46,884 bases of DNA from Planctomycetota bacterium (GTDB lineage Bacteria; Planctomycetota; JAJSAM01; JAJVHW01): the NCBI GenBank assembly GCA_021776825.1, contig JAJFFG010000116.1, positions 1 through 46,884 of the forward strand, given 5' to 3'. This document shows positions 1 through 7,611 of the stretch, piece by piece (position 1 is the stretch's first letter; the number at the start of each line of letters is the position of its first letter). Below the pieces are notes generated by a model, which saw only the letters and a list, made by a program, of their open reading frames with translations, made no database searches and had not been told where the DNA came from. A program made the translations under genes and the position numbers.

Positions 1-129
1 CACCCTGAGCAAGGACAGATCGTCGAGATCAAGGCGCGCCGACGACTGCGACGCCGTTCCGTCTCGGAGGAGGCGCAACGCCGAGATCGGCGGTCTGGAC
101 CGCTCAGGTGTGTGAGTCGTCATGAATAG
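1..129 (+). CDS. possible C-terminal fragment of a gene cut by the window edge
   Basis: Frame 1 is open from the first base to a TAG stop at 127-129 and would encode 42 very Arg/Glu-rich residues. It would be the tail of a gene entering from the left and convergent with the next gene. I recognise no motif. In DNA this GC-rich a 42-codon open frame can occur by chance, and frame 2 is also open to a TGA at 110-112. This is therefore only a possible partial CDS. Confidence 0.22.
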   Translation, partial: HPEQGQIVEIKARRRLRRRSVSEEAQRRDRRSGPLRCVSRHE

Positions 130-154
130 TCCGGGCTAGCCTGCCGGGCTCGGA
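130..154. terminator. weak hairpin between convergent ends
   Basis: TCCGGGC (130-136) can pair with GCTCGGA (148-154), seven pairs including one G-U. It lies exactly between the stop of the possible left-edge frame and the stop of the minus-strand S74 gene. No T-tract is visible, so its role as a terminator is an inference from position. Confidence 0.3.
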
Positions 155-1720
155 TCAGCGTTCGTCGCCGGGTGTGGTCTCGGCCGGTCCCGTCCGCGTC
201 GACAACGCGGCTTCGATGGCGCTGAGCCGTGCGTCGTGTGCGAGTCGCGTCTCGTCGAGCTGTCGACGGAGCTCCGCGTTCTCTGCGGCGAGTGCGTTGA
301 TCTGGGCGTCCTTCTCGGCGCGCAGTTCGCGCAGCGCCGCGACGACGAGAGCGGTCGCACCCTTCGGTGCGACGTACTTGAATCCGTCCCGCTCGCCGAC
401 CCAGTCGGGGAACACCTCTTCCACCTCTTGCGCGATGAAGCCCGTTTGACGGCCGGCAACCTGCCCGATCGCCTCGGGGTGCTTGTACGCAAACTCGACG
501 CTGCGCAGGGCCCCGAGGCGCTCGAGCGCGCCCTCGACGTCCTCGATGTCCTTCTTGAGACGGGCATCCGAGATCACGCCCCACTCGCCTCCGCCGGGCT
601 TCAACGCATCGCCCACGAACAGGCCCATGCCGTCCTGTTCCACGAGCAGCACCGAGTCCCCCTCGAACGTCTGGCAACTCAGGATGTCGTCGTCGTTGTC
701 TGCCGCGGAGACCTCGACCGTGACGTTCCCGAAGTAGGGCCCGTTGATGTTCAGTCGGCCGGCGCCGCCCTGGGCGGCGATGTCGATCGCGGTCGGTGAG
801 AACCCGTTGCCGACGCTCAGAATGCCCGTGCCGTCGTTGGTCACGGTCAGCGCGATGTTCGACGTGTCAGTCGACACCTCCAACCCGCCGCCGAGCGTCA
901 TTCCGGAGTTGAAGAAACCCCTCCCGACGGTGTCGATGCGCGCCTGCTCGACGCCGCCAGCGCGAAACACGGCGATGTTGCCTGCGGCTCCGTCGTGGTC
1001 GCAGCGCAACGTCGTCGCGAACAGTCCGGTGGTGCGGGCCCAGATGCCGGTGCCGCCCTCCGACTGGGAGAGCCCGAACAAGCCGGTGCCGCCGCCGGAG
1101 AGAGCGTTGTCTTCGCCCTGCACGCCGACGCCACCGAGGCCGCCGCGCCCGATCACTCCCCAGCCGGCCGAGGCGCCCTGTACGAGCCCGAGCACTCCGG
1201 TGCCCTCCGTGCTCATCGTCACTCCGGTGATGCCCGAGGTGAACCCGGTCGAGGTGGTGTTCACACCGCGTACTCCCGAGGCGACCGGCGCACTCGTGGT
1301 CCCGACGATCCCGTGCCCGATCGTCGAGTCGAAGTCATTGCCGGCGAGCCGGTATGTCTGGCGATACGTGAACGCGGCGAGACACGCATCGCCCTTCTTC
1401 GGCGAGAGGACGAGCGTGTAGCTGCCGGGATCGAGATCGACCGGGAGTGCGATGCTGAGCTGACTCGACGACTTGTCCAGCAGCGTGACCACGCCCGCGT
1501 CCGCGCCCTCAGCGTCGCGCAGTTCGATCGTCTTGAACTTCGAGACCTTGTTGCCGATCACGCGCAGGACGCCGCGTTCGGCCAAGGTGTCTTCGGCTTC
1601 GATGACGGCCACGACCGTCGACTTCCCGGAGTCGGCCTCGGCGGGCGAGAAGACAAGGAAGCTCGCGAGTCCGAGCGCGAGGGCGGCGCCAATGGCTCGA
1701 GGCGACGTGATCGATGACAT
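155..1720 (-). CDS. exported surface protein with C-terminal peptidase S74 intramolecular chaperone domain
   Basis: The 521-aa protein starts with a signal peptide (about residues 1-29, ending SPAEA). A central, Gly/Thr-rich part of about 250 residues looks like a repetitive beta-structured stalk. The C-terminus (about 380-500) is a typical S74 domain: the SDARLKKDI motif at 384-392 with the cleavage Ser384, then GFIAQEVEEVFP and a final heptad-like coiled coil (about 460-505). In known members the domain trimerises the stalk and then cuts itself off before the Ser. These proteins are best known as phage tail spikes, but no other phage gene is nearby and this one has a secretion signal, so a cell-surface fibre is more likely. 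GGAG seven bases before the ATG supports the start. Confidence 0.85.
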   Translation of the reverse strand: MSSITSPRAIGAALALGLASFLVFSPAEADSGKSTVVAVIEAEDTLAERGVLRVIGNKVSKFKTIELRDAEGADAGVVTLLDKSSSQLSIALPVDLDPGSYTLVLSPKKGDACLAAFTYRQTYRLAGNDFDSTIGHGIVGTTSAPVASGVRGVNTTSTGFTSGITGVTMSTEGTGVLGLVQGASAGWGVIGRGGLGGVGVQGEDNALSGGGTGLFGLSQSEGGTGIWARTTGLFATTLRCDHDGAAGNIAVFRAGGVEQARIDTVGRGFFNSGMTLGGGLEVSTDTSNIALTVTNDGTGILSVGNGFSPTAIDIAAQGGAGRLNINGPYFGNVTVEVSAADNDDDILSCQTFEGDSVLLVEQDGMGLFVGDALKPGGGEWGVISDARLKKDIEDVEGALERLGALRSVEFAYKHPEAIGQVAGRQTGFIAQEVEEVFPDWVGERDGFKYVAPKGATALVVAALRELRAEKDAQINALAAENAELRRQLDETRLAHDARLSAIEAALSTRTGPAETTPGDER

Positions 1721-1829
1721 CTGTACTCTCCAGATCGATGTTCAAGAGGCGCGACCGTGCGGCGGCCGCAGCGTAGGCGACGCGGGGTGCGATGGGAACG
1801 CCGAGATGCCCGCTTCGCGCGGAGCGCGC

Positions 1830-2960
1830 TCACTCGTCGCCCGAGGCGTCCTCGACCGCCTGGAGTTCCGCGAGCCGCTCGGCGACCTGGACGTCGTCCG
1901 GGACGGCGTCGCGGTAGACGAGGTAGTCCGCCTTCGCGGCGTCGAACTCGCCGAGCGCCTGGTACGCGATGCCGCGGTTGTAGTACGAACCGGGTTCGCC
2001 CGGCAGTTCCTCGATCGCCTCCGTGAAGCGCTCGATCGCCGTCGGCCAGTCCTCGGTCTCGAACGCCTTGCCGCCCGCCTCGAACGCCTCCCAACCGCTT
2101 GCGGTGCCAGCGCGAGTGCCGAGTACGAGCCCTACGGCGCAGACGACGAGTACGGCAATCGACGCCATGACCCCACGCCGTGTGCGATCGATCGCCGGAG
2201 TCGCGACCTCATCGAGTTCGTCGGCGTCCTGGGACAACGGGCGGATGAACAGCCAGCCCACGAGGAACCCGGTGGCGAGGCCGCCGAGGTGCGCGGCGTT
2301 GTCGATGCCGGTGTTCAAGAACCCGTAGGCCACGTTGTAGAGGACGAAGAACGCGCCGCTCTTCCGGATGCGCTGGAACGACTTCCCGGGCACCTCGGCT
2401 CCGCCGAGCTTCGCGAACGCCAGTAACGCGCCGTACACGCCGAACACCGCTCCCGATGCACCGGCCGACGCGACCTCCGGGTGCCACGCAACACTGACTG
2501 CGGCGCCGCCGAGGCCGGAGAGCAGATAGAGCGTCGCGAACGCCGTGTTGCCGTACAGACGCTCCGTCAGCCGACCGGCGTCCCAGAGCACCCACATGTT
2601 CAGCGCGAGGTGAATGACGCCGTAGTGCAGGAACGTCGCGGTGAGCAGACGCCACGGCTGACCGTCGGTCGTCAGCGGTCCCCAGCTGACACCCCACGGG
2701 AACAACTGATCCGGAGTGGGCTCGATCGGGTCGACGCCGCTCAGGACCATCACGCCGAACACGAGCACGTTGAGCGCGACGATCGTGGTGGTGACGAACA
2801 CTCGCGGCGTCGTCCGCTTCAGCATTCGCTGGAACGCGCCCTCGTCCGCGACGTCGGCCGCGGTGCCCGAGCGCGGGGCCCGGCGTTTGAAGCGGCGCTG
2901 CTCGGGCTCACGGTTCCGCTCGGAGTCTATCGACGCTGGATCTTCCGACTCGTCGGTCAT
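1830..2960 (-). CDS. rhomboid intramembrane serine protease with C-terminal TPR (GluP-like architecture)
   Basis: The 376-aa membrane protein cleaves transmembrane substrates if it behaves like its family. A charged cytoplasmic N-terminus (1-45) precedes six or seven hydrophobic segments. Rhomboid hallmarks are present: HLALN (His117, Asn121), the GASGA motif with nucleophile Ser169, and the catalytic His224 in AAHLGGLATG. After a last membrane segment (about 264-285) comes a TPR region (about 290-355) with the pattern YYNRGIAYQALGEFDAA. Rhomboid plus TPR recalls Bacillus GluP/YqgP, though the N-terminal half here is not similar by eye. I place the start at the ATG at 2960 because AGGAGG lies eight bases upstream; the in-frame ATG at 2981 has no such site. 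It is the second gene in a minus-strand run, about 110 bp upstream of the S74 gene. Confidence 0.88.
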   Translation of the reverse strand: MTDESEDPASIDSERNREPEQRRFKRRAPRSGTAADVADEGAFQRMLKRTTPRVFVTTTIVALNVLVFGVMVLSGVDPIEPTPDQLFPWGVSWGPLTTDGQPWRLLTATFLHYGVIHLALNMWVLWDAGRLTERLYGNTAFATLYLLSGLGGAAVSVAWHPEVASAGASGAVFGVYGALLAFAKLGGAEVPGKSFQRIRKSGAFFVLYNVAYGFLNTGIDNAAHLGGLATGFLVGWLFIRPLSQDADELDEVATPAIDRTRRGVMASIAVLVVCAVGLVLGTRAGTASGWEAFEAGGKAFETEDWPTAIERFTEAIEELPGEPGSYYNRGIAYQALGEFDAAKADYLVYRDAVPDDVQVAERLAELQAVEDASGDE

Positions 2961-3046
2961 CTCGCCCCTCCTGTGGCACATCGTAGGAGCCCGCGTGGTC
3001 GCGTGCTCGGACTAGGCGGAGATCGAATTGTCGGCGCACTCGCTCG

Positions 3047-3827
3047 TCACGCCGATCCGACAGGACCTCGCGGATGGACGACGACGTGGCGTCCCGATCG
3101 CGGGTGGAACGCCATCTGTTGCACCGTGATGGACATGCGGACCGCTGGGTCGGACAGGAGGTCGATGCACCGCTCGAGCGTTTCCGGTCGTTCGGACAGA
3201 AGCTCGCCGATTCGCTCGTATCTGCGGCACGAGGTCGCGAGCAGTTCGCCCGCGGCGACGCCGGTGTCGGCGTCGATCCGGCGGTAGTCGTTCGTGGCGC
3301 ACACCGCGCCCGCGTCGGGCGGACGCGTCGCGGAATTCGTCGGGGTCCGCTCGATGACACACATCTCGCCGGCGTCGACCCCGGTCACGAGGAGCAGGCA
3401 GTCGCTTGCGATTGGCGTCTCGGCCAGACGGCGTACCGCGTGGTCGTACGTGGGGCACGTCTCCAACACGTCGCGCACGAGGAACACGACGGGCATCGCG
3501 ATCTCCGGCGGCTCGATGCTGAGAGCGGCGTTGAGACTGACCGAGAAGCGGCCGGGCGCGATCGCGGAGAGCGCACCGACGAAGCTCGGCCAACCCACCG
3601 TCGCGAACGGGGAGGTCGAGAGCGGCGGCGAGCCCGCTGATCTCTGCCAGGTAGGTCGGCGGAACGACCTCGTCCGCCGCAGCCGCGATGAGGTCAGCGG
3701 TGTCGCCGTCGATCTGCAGGTCCCGGAGGTAGACCGAAACGAGCGCCCGCGCGTCGTCCCGTTGTCGCGGCGAGAGCTCCCAGCGCAGCTCCGGCGGACG
3801 GGAGAGATCGACCGTCTGGTGGTGCAT
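3047..3827 (-). pseudogene. broken C45-family (NAAA/acid-ceramidase-like) N-terminal-nucleophile amidase
   Basis: Two reading frames together look like one C45-type amidase. The N-terminal piece (ATG at 3827, GGAG before it) runs 76 residues to EISGLAAALDLPVRD, the stretch that in this family precedes the nucleophile Cys. It then meets, near 3600 and in another frame, the distal part GWPSFVGALSAIAPGRFSVSLN, which continues with a normal family ending (VCATNDYRRID, then a C-terminus at 3047). The intervening 70-90 residues with the catalytic Cys and the RNLDW-type segment are absent. So both a deletion and a frame change are visible, and no active enzyme can be made. An assembly error is possible but would have to remove more than 200 bases. 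Family assignment is from motif recognition only. Confidence 0.7.
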
Positions 3828-3916
3828 GTCGATCTCCGTGCGTTTCTCGCCGGCGAGTCCTCGGACGAGGGCGGGGTACGGGCCGCCTCCCGTGCCTGCG
3901 CGATCCGAGCGTCGGG

Positions 3917-4282
3917 CTACAGCTGGTCGTACTTGTCGGCCCGTCCGCGTGACTTCTCGACCGGATACTTCAGCGCATTCTCTGCGAGTTTTCGGAGCGC
4001 GACGGCGTGGAGGTCCACACCGATACGGTCCGCTGCGGACACGAGGAGCAGCAGCACGTCGGCGAGCTCGTCCTCGACCGCGCGACGTTTCGTCGGGTCG
4101 GCGAGCGCGGTCTCCACCTCGGCGGGCGTCTTCCACTGGAAGTGCTCGAGGAGCTCCGCCGCCTCGATCGAGATCGAGACCGCCAGGTCCTTCGGCGTGT
4201 GGAAGCGCGCCCAGTCGCGTTCGTCGCGGAAGCGGCGGACGGCGCTCTCGATCGTGTCTAGGTCGCGGAGCGGTTCGGCCAT
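3917..4282 (-). CDS. MazG-like nucleotide pyrophosphohydrolase
   Basis: The 121-aa protein has the all-alpha NTP-pyrophosphohydrolase fold signature of the small MazG/RS21-C6 group. EAAELLEHFQW (about 40-50) and EDELADVLLLL (about 70-80) supply the EExxE and ExxD metal-binding acids. Members hydrolyse (d)NTPs to monophosphates and PPi, often dCTP or modified nucleotides, as cytosolic house-cleaning enzymes. The C-terminal NALKYPVEKSRGRADKYDQL is also typical. Length matches the family. The start at 4282 is preceded by GGAG; a long upstream in-frame extension is a GC artefact overlapping the divergent methyltransferase gene. Divergent from that gene, with 87 bp between them. Confidence 0.88.
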   Translation of the reverse strand: MAEPLRDLDTIESAVRRFRDERDWARFHTPKDLAVSISIEAAELLEHFQWKTPAEVETALADPTKRRAVEDELADVLLLLVSAADRIGVDLHAVALRKLAENALKYPVEKSRGRADKYDQL

Positions 4283-4369
4283 GGCGTTCTCCGTGGGAGA
4301 CTGCCGCCCATTCAGCCGCACAGGACGTCCCGCGTCGAGGACGATCGGCGCGCGCTGCCGGAGACCGAC

Positions 4370-5020
4370 ATGTCCGCCGACTCGACCCGTGTCACAGAGC
4401 GCCACTTCGACTACATCCGTGAGCGCACAACGCCGGAGGGGCCGCTCCTCGCAGACCTCAAGACGGCCGCCGCAGCGGCGGGCATCCCCGCGATCTGGAT
4501 CTCGCCGGAGCAGGCGGCGTTCATGCAGATCCTCCTGCGCCTCGCCGGCGCCCGCGAGGTCGTCGAGGTCGGCACGCTCGCGGGCTACTCGGCCATCGCG
4601 ATGGCGCGAGCGCTGCCGGAGGACGGTCGCGTGCGGACGCTCGAGCTGATGGATGCTCACGCGGACTTCGCCGAAGACTGGGTCGCTCGCTCCGACGTCG
4701 CCGGGCGCGTCGAGGTGCACCGCGGCGATGCGCGTGCCGTGCTGCCGTCCTTGGCGGATGACTCGGCGGACGCGTGCTTTCTCGATGCCGACAAGTCGGA
4801 GTATCCCGAGTACCTGCGTGAGTGCCTGCGCATCGTGCGTCCCGGCGGGTTGTTCATGGTCGACAACGCGTTCGCCTTCGGACAGCTGTTCGACGAGAAC
4901 CCGACCGATCGGGAGGCGCCCGCCGTCAAGGCGTTCAACGAGCAGATGGCGCGCGTGCCGGAGCTTCAGAGTGTGATCGTGCCGATGGGCGACGGCGTGT
5001 GGGTGGGCGTGAGCACGTAG
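4370..5020 (+). CDS. SAM-dependent O-methyltransferase (family 3, CCoAOMT/COMT-like)
   Basis: The 216-aa protein is a class I Rossmann methyltransferase. VVEVGTLAGYSAIAMA (about 63-78) is SAM motif I, RTLELMD contains the ribose-binding acid, CFLDADKSEYPEYL (about 138-151) holds the metal-binding Asp region of the cation-dependent family, and RPGGLFMVDNAFAFG is the following conserved strand-turn. Bacterial relatives methylate catechol-type hydroxyls with Mg2+; the actual substrate cannot be told. Length is normal. GGAG six bases before the ATG supports the start. It stands alone on the plus strand and converges with comEC. Confidence 0.88.
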   Translation: MSADSTRVTERHFDYIRERTTPEGPLLADLKTAAAAAGIPAIWISPEQAAFMQILLRLAGAREVVEVGTLAGYSAIAMARALPEDGRVRTLELMDAHADFAEDWVARSDVAGRVEVHRGDARAVLPSLADDSADACFLDADKSEYPEYLRECLRIVRPGGLFMVDNAFAFGQLFDENPTDREAPAVKAFNEQMARVPELQSVIVPMGDGVWVGVST

Positions 5021-5078
5021 CAGCCGGTCGGAGTTCGGGCCTCGCCGTGCGAGAGTCCGACGGCGCGACAGGCTGCTA
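5018..5078. terminator. bidirectional hairpin between O-methyltransferase and comEC
   Basis: TAGCAGCC (5018-5025, overlapping the methyltransferase stop) pairs with GGCTGCTA (5071-5078). Inside it GTCGGA pairs with TCCGAC, and CTCGC with GCGAG at the tip. The long imperfect stem fills the whole gap between two convergent genes. It has no long T-tract but could stop transcription from either side. Confidence 0.55.
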
Positions 5079-5079
5079 G

Positions 5080-7506
5080 TTAGCGGGGCGCGCAGCGCTG
5101 CACGTGACCACCGGGAACGACGCGCAGCGCGCCCTCGTGTCCCGTCGAACGAGCCGTCGGCACGTCGGTGGGAGCCGTGGCCGGTGTGCTCGCGATCCAA
5201 GTCGTCGCGCCGAGCCGTCTCGCCAAAGCGATCTGCGGGCCGACGTCGCCGCGTCCGTGGTGGGGCAGTAGGAGCACGTCCGCGCGTGGAAGCGTTCTGT
5301 CGGCTGCCAGTGCAGCGAGAGGCAGTCCCTCGAGATCGCCTGGCAGCAGCAGCGTGAGATCTCGCGGGCTCGCCCGAACCACGGCGTGCAGGACTAACGA
5401 GCCCTCGTTCCCGGCCGGACCCGGAGCGTCCTGTGGAGGATGGAGAGCACGCAGGGTCACGTGCCCGCGCGACCACGTGTCGCCGCGGCCGAGATGTCGT
5501 ACCGGGACGCCCGCATCGCGCGCCCCCGCCAGCGCTCTCCGGGCAGCGGGGTCCCCTCCGAAGCCCCACGGCACAAGGACCTCGTCCACGTCGACTCTCG
5601 CGAGCACGCCAGCCGCGGCGCCGCAGTGATCCGCGTCCTCGTGACTGAGCACGAGCGCTGCGAGTCGTCGGACGTGGAGCGCGCGGAGGCCATCGACGAT
5701 CACGCGCTCGGCAGCGCCCGGAGTGAGGCCGCCGGCATCGACCAGCACGGCGGTGCCCGCGCCGTCACGGACCACCACGGCCAGCCCGTGGCCGACGTCG
5801 AGGACGATGGCATCCGGCCCCGCCGTCGGGGCGGCTGAGCCCGTCGGCCACAGCGACAAGATCGCGATTGCGGCGACGGGAACGAGCAAGTGGCGCGCAC
5901 GCCACGGGCGTACGGCCGCTCCCACGACGAGCACGGCTGCGGCGGTGAGGGCCGCGGCGACGGGTACCGGACCTGTCTCGACGACGGCGCCGGGCAACGC
6001 TGCCGTGACGCGTGCCACCACGACCAAGAGCCGACACAGGACGTCGACTGGGGCACCGATGACCGCGCCCATCCCGGACCCGCAGCATGCGAGGAGGGCC
6101 GCGGGCGGAAGGAGCGCGGCGACAAGAGGAATGGCGATCAGGTTCGCGAACGGCGCGAACGGATGGAGCCGCCCGAAGGTCATCGCGACCACCGGTGCCG
6201 TTCCGAGCTGAGCGCCGAGCGTGGCGGAGAGTGCGCGCGCCCCGCCGAGCACGAGCAGCCTCTGCCACCGAGGCCAGGCCTCCGGGAAGCGGCGCATCGG
6301 TTCCAGTCGGGCGAAGAGCGCCTCGTGCAACCGCGGCGCTAGACCGGCGAGGCCGAGCACGGCGCTGAACGACATCTGGAACCCTGGCTCCGCTGCCTGG
6401 CCCGGGTCCGCCGCGAGGATCGCGACGGCGGCCACTGCGGCATGGTCGGCGAACGTCGTTCGTCGTCCGCCGGCCCGCGCCAGGCAGGCGACGCCGACGA
6501 ACACGGCCGCCCGAGTCACGGGTGTGGCGAGGCGGCACGCGAGGGCGTATCCCCCGGCCACCAGCAGCGTCAGCGCGACGATCGTGCGGCGCTGCGCCAC
6601 GGGGCGCGAGCCGCCGCGTAGCGCGCGGGTCGCGATGGTTGCGGCTGTCCCCGACAGGAGCACAAGGTGGAGACCGCTCACGACGAGCAGATGCGCGAGA
6701 CCCGCCGTGCGGAAGTCGTCCCGGAGCTCGCGCGAGACGGAACTCCGTTCGCCGAGCAGCAGGCACGGCAGTAGTTCGCGCGCGGTCGGGTGCCGTGCGC
6801 AGGCGGCGTCCAGTCGCCGCAAGAGAGTCTTCCGAACTCGATGCGCTGCCCGGGCGATGCCAAGGCGTCCACCGAGCGCCGGTGGCCCGCGAACTCGCAG
6901 GGCCGCCGCATCGGGTACCCGCGCCTCGAGGACGACTCCACGACGTCGCGCCGCCGCGCGTCGGTCGCGCTCCCCGGGATTCGTCGCGCGTCGCGGCGGC
7001 TCGAAGCGACCGAGAATCTCCAGCCGATCTCCCGGTCGGAGATCGGGCGGCGCCTCGCCGTTCTCGACGGCCACGCGGACTCGAACGCGGCCGACGCCTT
7101 CGGTGAGCTCCGCCGGGAAGACCGCATCGTCGCGTCGCCGGTCGCCAGCGCCCAGGCCGCGAACCGGCCCCTCCGGCGCCCCGAGAACCACGACCTTCAC
7201 ACTCCCCGGAGAGCGCGCCGCGTCGTCCGGCACCGGAGGGGGGAGCGCGGCGCCCCCTCTCAGCAAGCCAACGGCAGCCGCGACCATCACGAGCCCGCTC
7301 CAGCGGCCGCGGCGGCGTCGACGTCCCGTCACGAGGAGCACACCGGAGCCCGCTACGGCGAGCACGGCGACGGCCTCCGCGATGGGGATCGGAGTCGCCG
7401 TTGCCACGAGGCAGCCGATGAACAGGCCGGCTGCCAGGGACCATGCGGCAGGGAGACGAGGTGCGTTCACCGAAGAGGGACGCCTGGCGCACCCCGAAGG
7501 TGACAC
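5080..7506 (-). CDS. comEC: ComEC/Rec2-type DNA-uptake channel
   Basis: The 808-aa polytopic membrane protein is the ComEC/Rec2 family channel that carries single-stranded DNA across the inner membrane in transformation. The N-terminal part has two or three hydrophobic segments and an OB-like soluble stretch (about 100-200). The Competence domain follows, with LLLGERSSVS (249-258) and LLVVSGLHL (273-281), and many membrane spans to about 550. The C-terminal metallo-beta-lactamase domain (about 565-808) has VLDVGHGLAVVV and the metal motif HEDADH (622-627), then LLLPHHGRGD. Length is full. The start at 7506 is GTG without an obvious ribosome-binding site; a GTG 12 codons downstream is an alternative. 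No comEA, pilus or dprA gene is in the window. The divergent partner is the lptD-like gene. Confidence 0.9.
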   Translation of the reverse strand: MSPSGCARRPSSVNAPRLPAAWSLAAGLFIGCLVATATPIPIAEAVAVLAVAGSGVLLVTGRRRRRGRWSGLVMVAAAVGLLRGGAALPPPVPDDAARSPGSVKVVVLGAPEGPVRGLGAGDRRRDDAVFPAELTEGVGRVRVRVAVENGEAPPDLRPGDRLEILGRFEPPRRATNPGERDRRAAARRRGVVLEARVPDAAALRVRGPPALGGRLGIARAAHRVRKTLLRRLDAACARHPTARELLPCLLLGERSSVSRELRDDFRTAGLAHLLVVSGLHLVLLSGTAATIATRALRGGSRPVAQRRTIVALTLLVAGGYALACRLATPVTRAAVFVGVACLARAGGRRTTFADHAAVAAVAILAADPGQAAEPGFQMSFSAVLGLAGLAPRLHEALFARLEPMRRFPEAWPRWQRLLVLGGARALSATLGAQLGTAPVVAMTFGRLHPFAPFANLIAIPLVAALLPPAALLACCGSGMGAVIGAPVDVLCRLLVVVARVTAALPGAVVETGPVPVAAALTAAAVLVVGAAVRPWRARHLLVPVAAIAILSLWPTGSAAPTAGPDAIVLDVGHGLAVVVRDGAGTAVLVDAGGLTPGAAERVIVDGLRALHVRRLAALVLSHEDADHCGAAAGVLARVDVDEVLVPWGFGGDPAARRALAGARDAGVPVRHLGRGDTWSRGHVTLRALHPPQDAPGPAGNEGSLVLHAVVRASPRDLTLLLPGDLEGLPLAALAADRTLPRADVLLLPHHGRGDVGPQIALARRLGATTWIASTPATAPTDVPTARSTGHEGALRVVPGGHVQRCAPR

Positions 7507-7585
7507 GGACCGTTCGCGAGGGGCACTTCGCGTGGGGAAACGGCGGCGGAGGTCACCAACGCTTCGGGGCCCGTGATGGCGGAAG

Positions 7586-7591
7586 TAGACT
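7586..7591 (+). promoter_or_regulatory. candidate -10 element for the lptD-like gene
   Basis: TAGACT lies 20 bases before the ATG at 7612. CTTCGG 18 bases further upstream (7562-7567) is a weak -35 candidate. Similar TAGnCT-type hexamers stand before other genes here. The resulting leader of about 14 bases would still include the GGAGG near 7603. Confidence 0.35.
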
Positions 7592-7611
7592 CCGCGCTCC
7601 GGGAGGACGGC

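Noticed and set aside
155..1720. Prophage remnant because of the S74 tail-spike domain
   Set aside because: No phage structural, integrase or lysis gene is near, and the protein carries a signal peptide.
5080..7506. Inference that the organism is naturally competent
   Set aside because: comEC alone is widespread in bacteria not known to take up DNA; no other competence gene is in the window.
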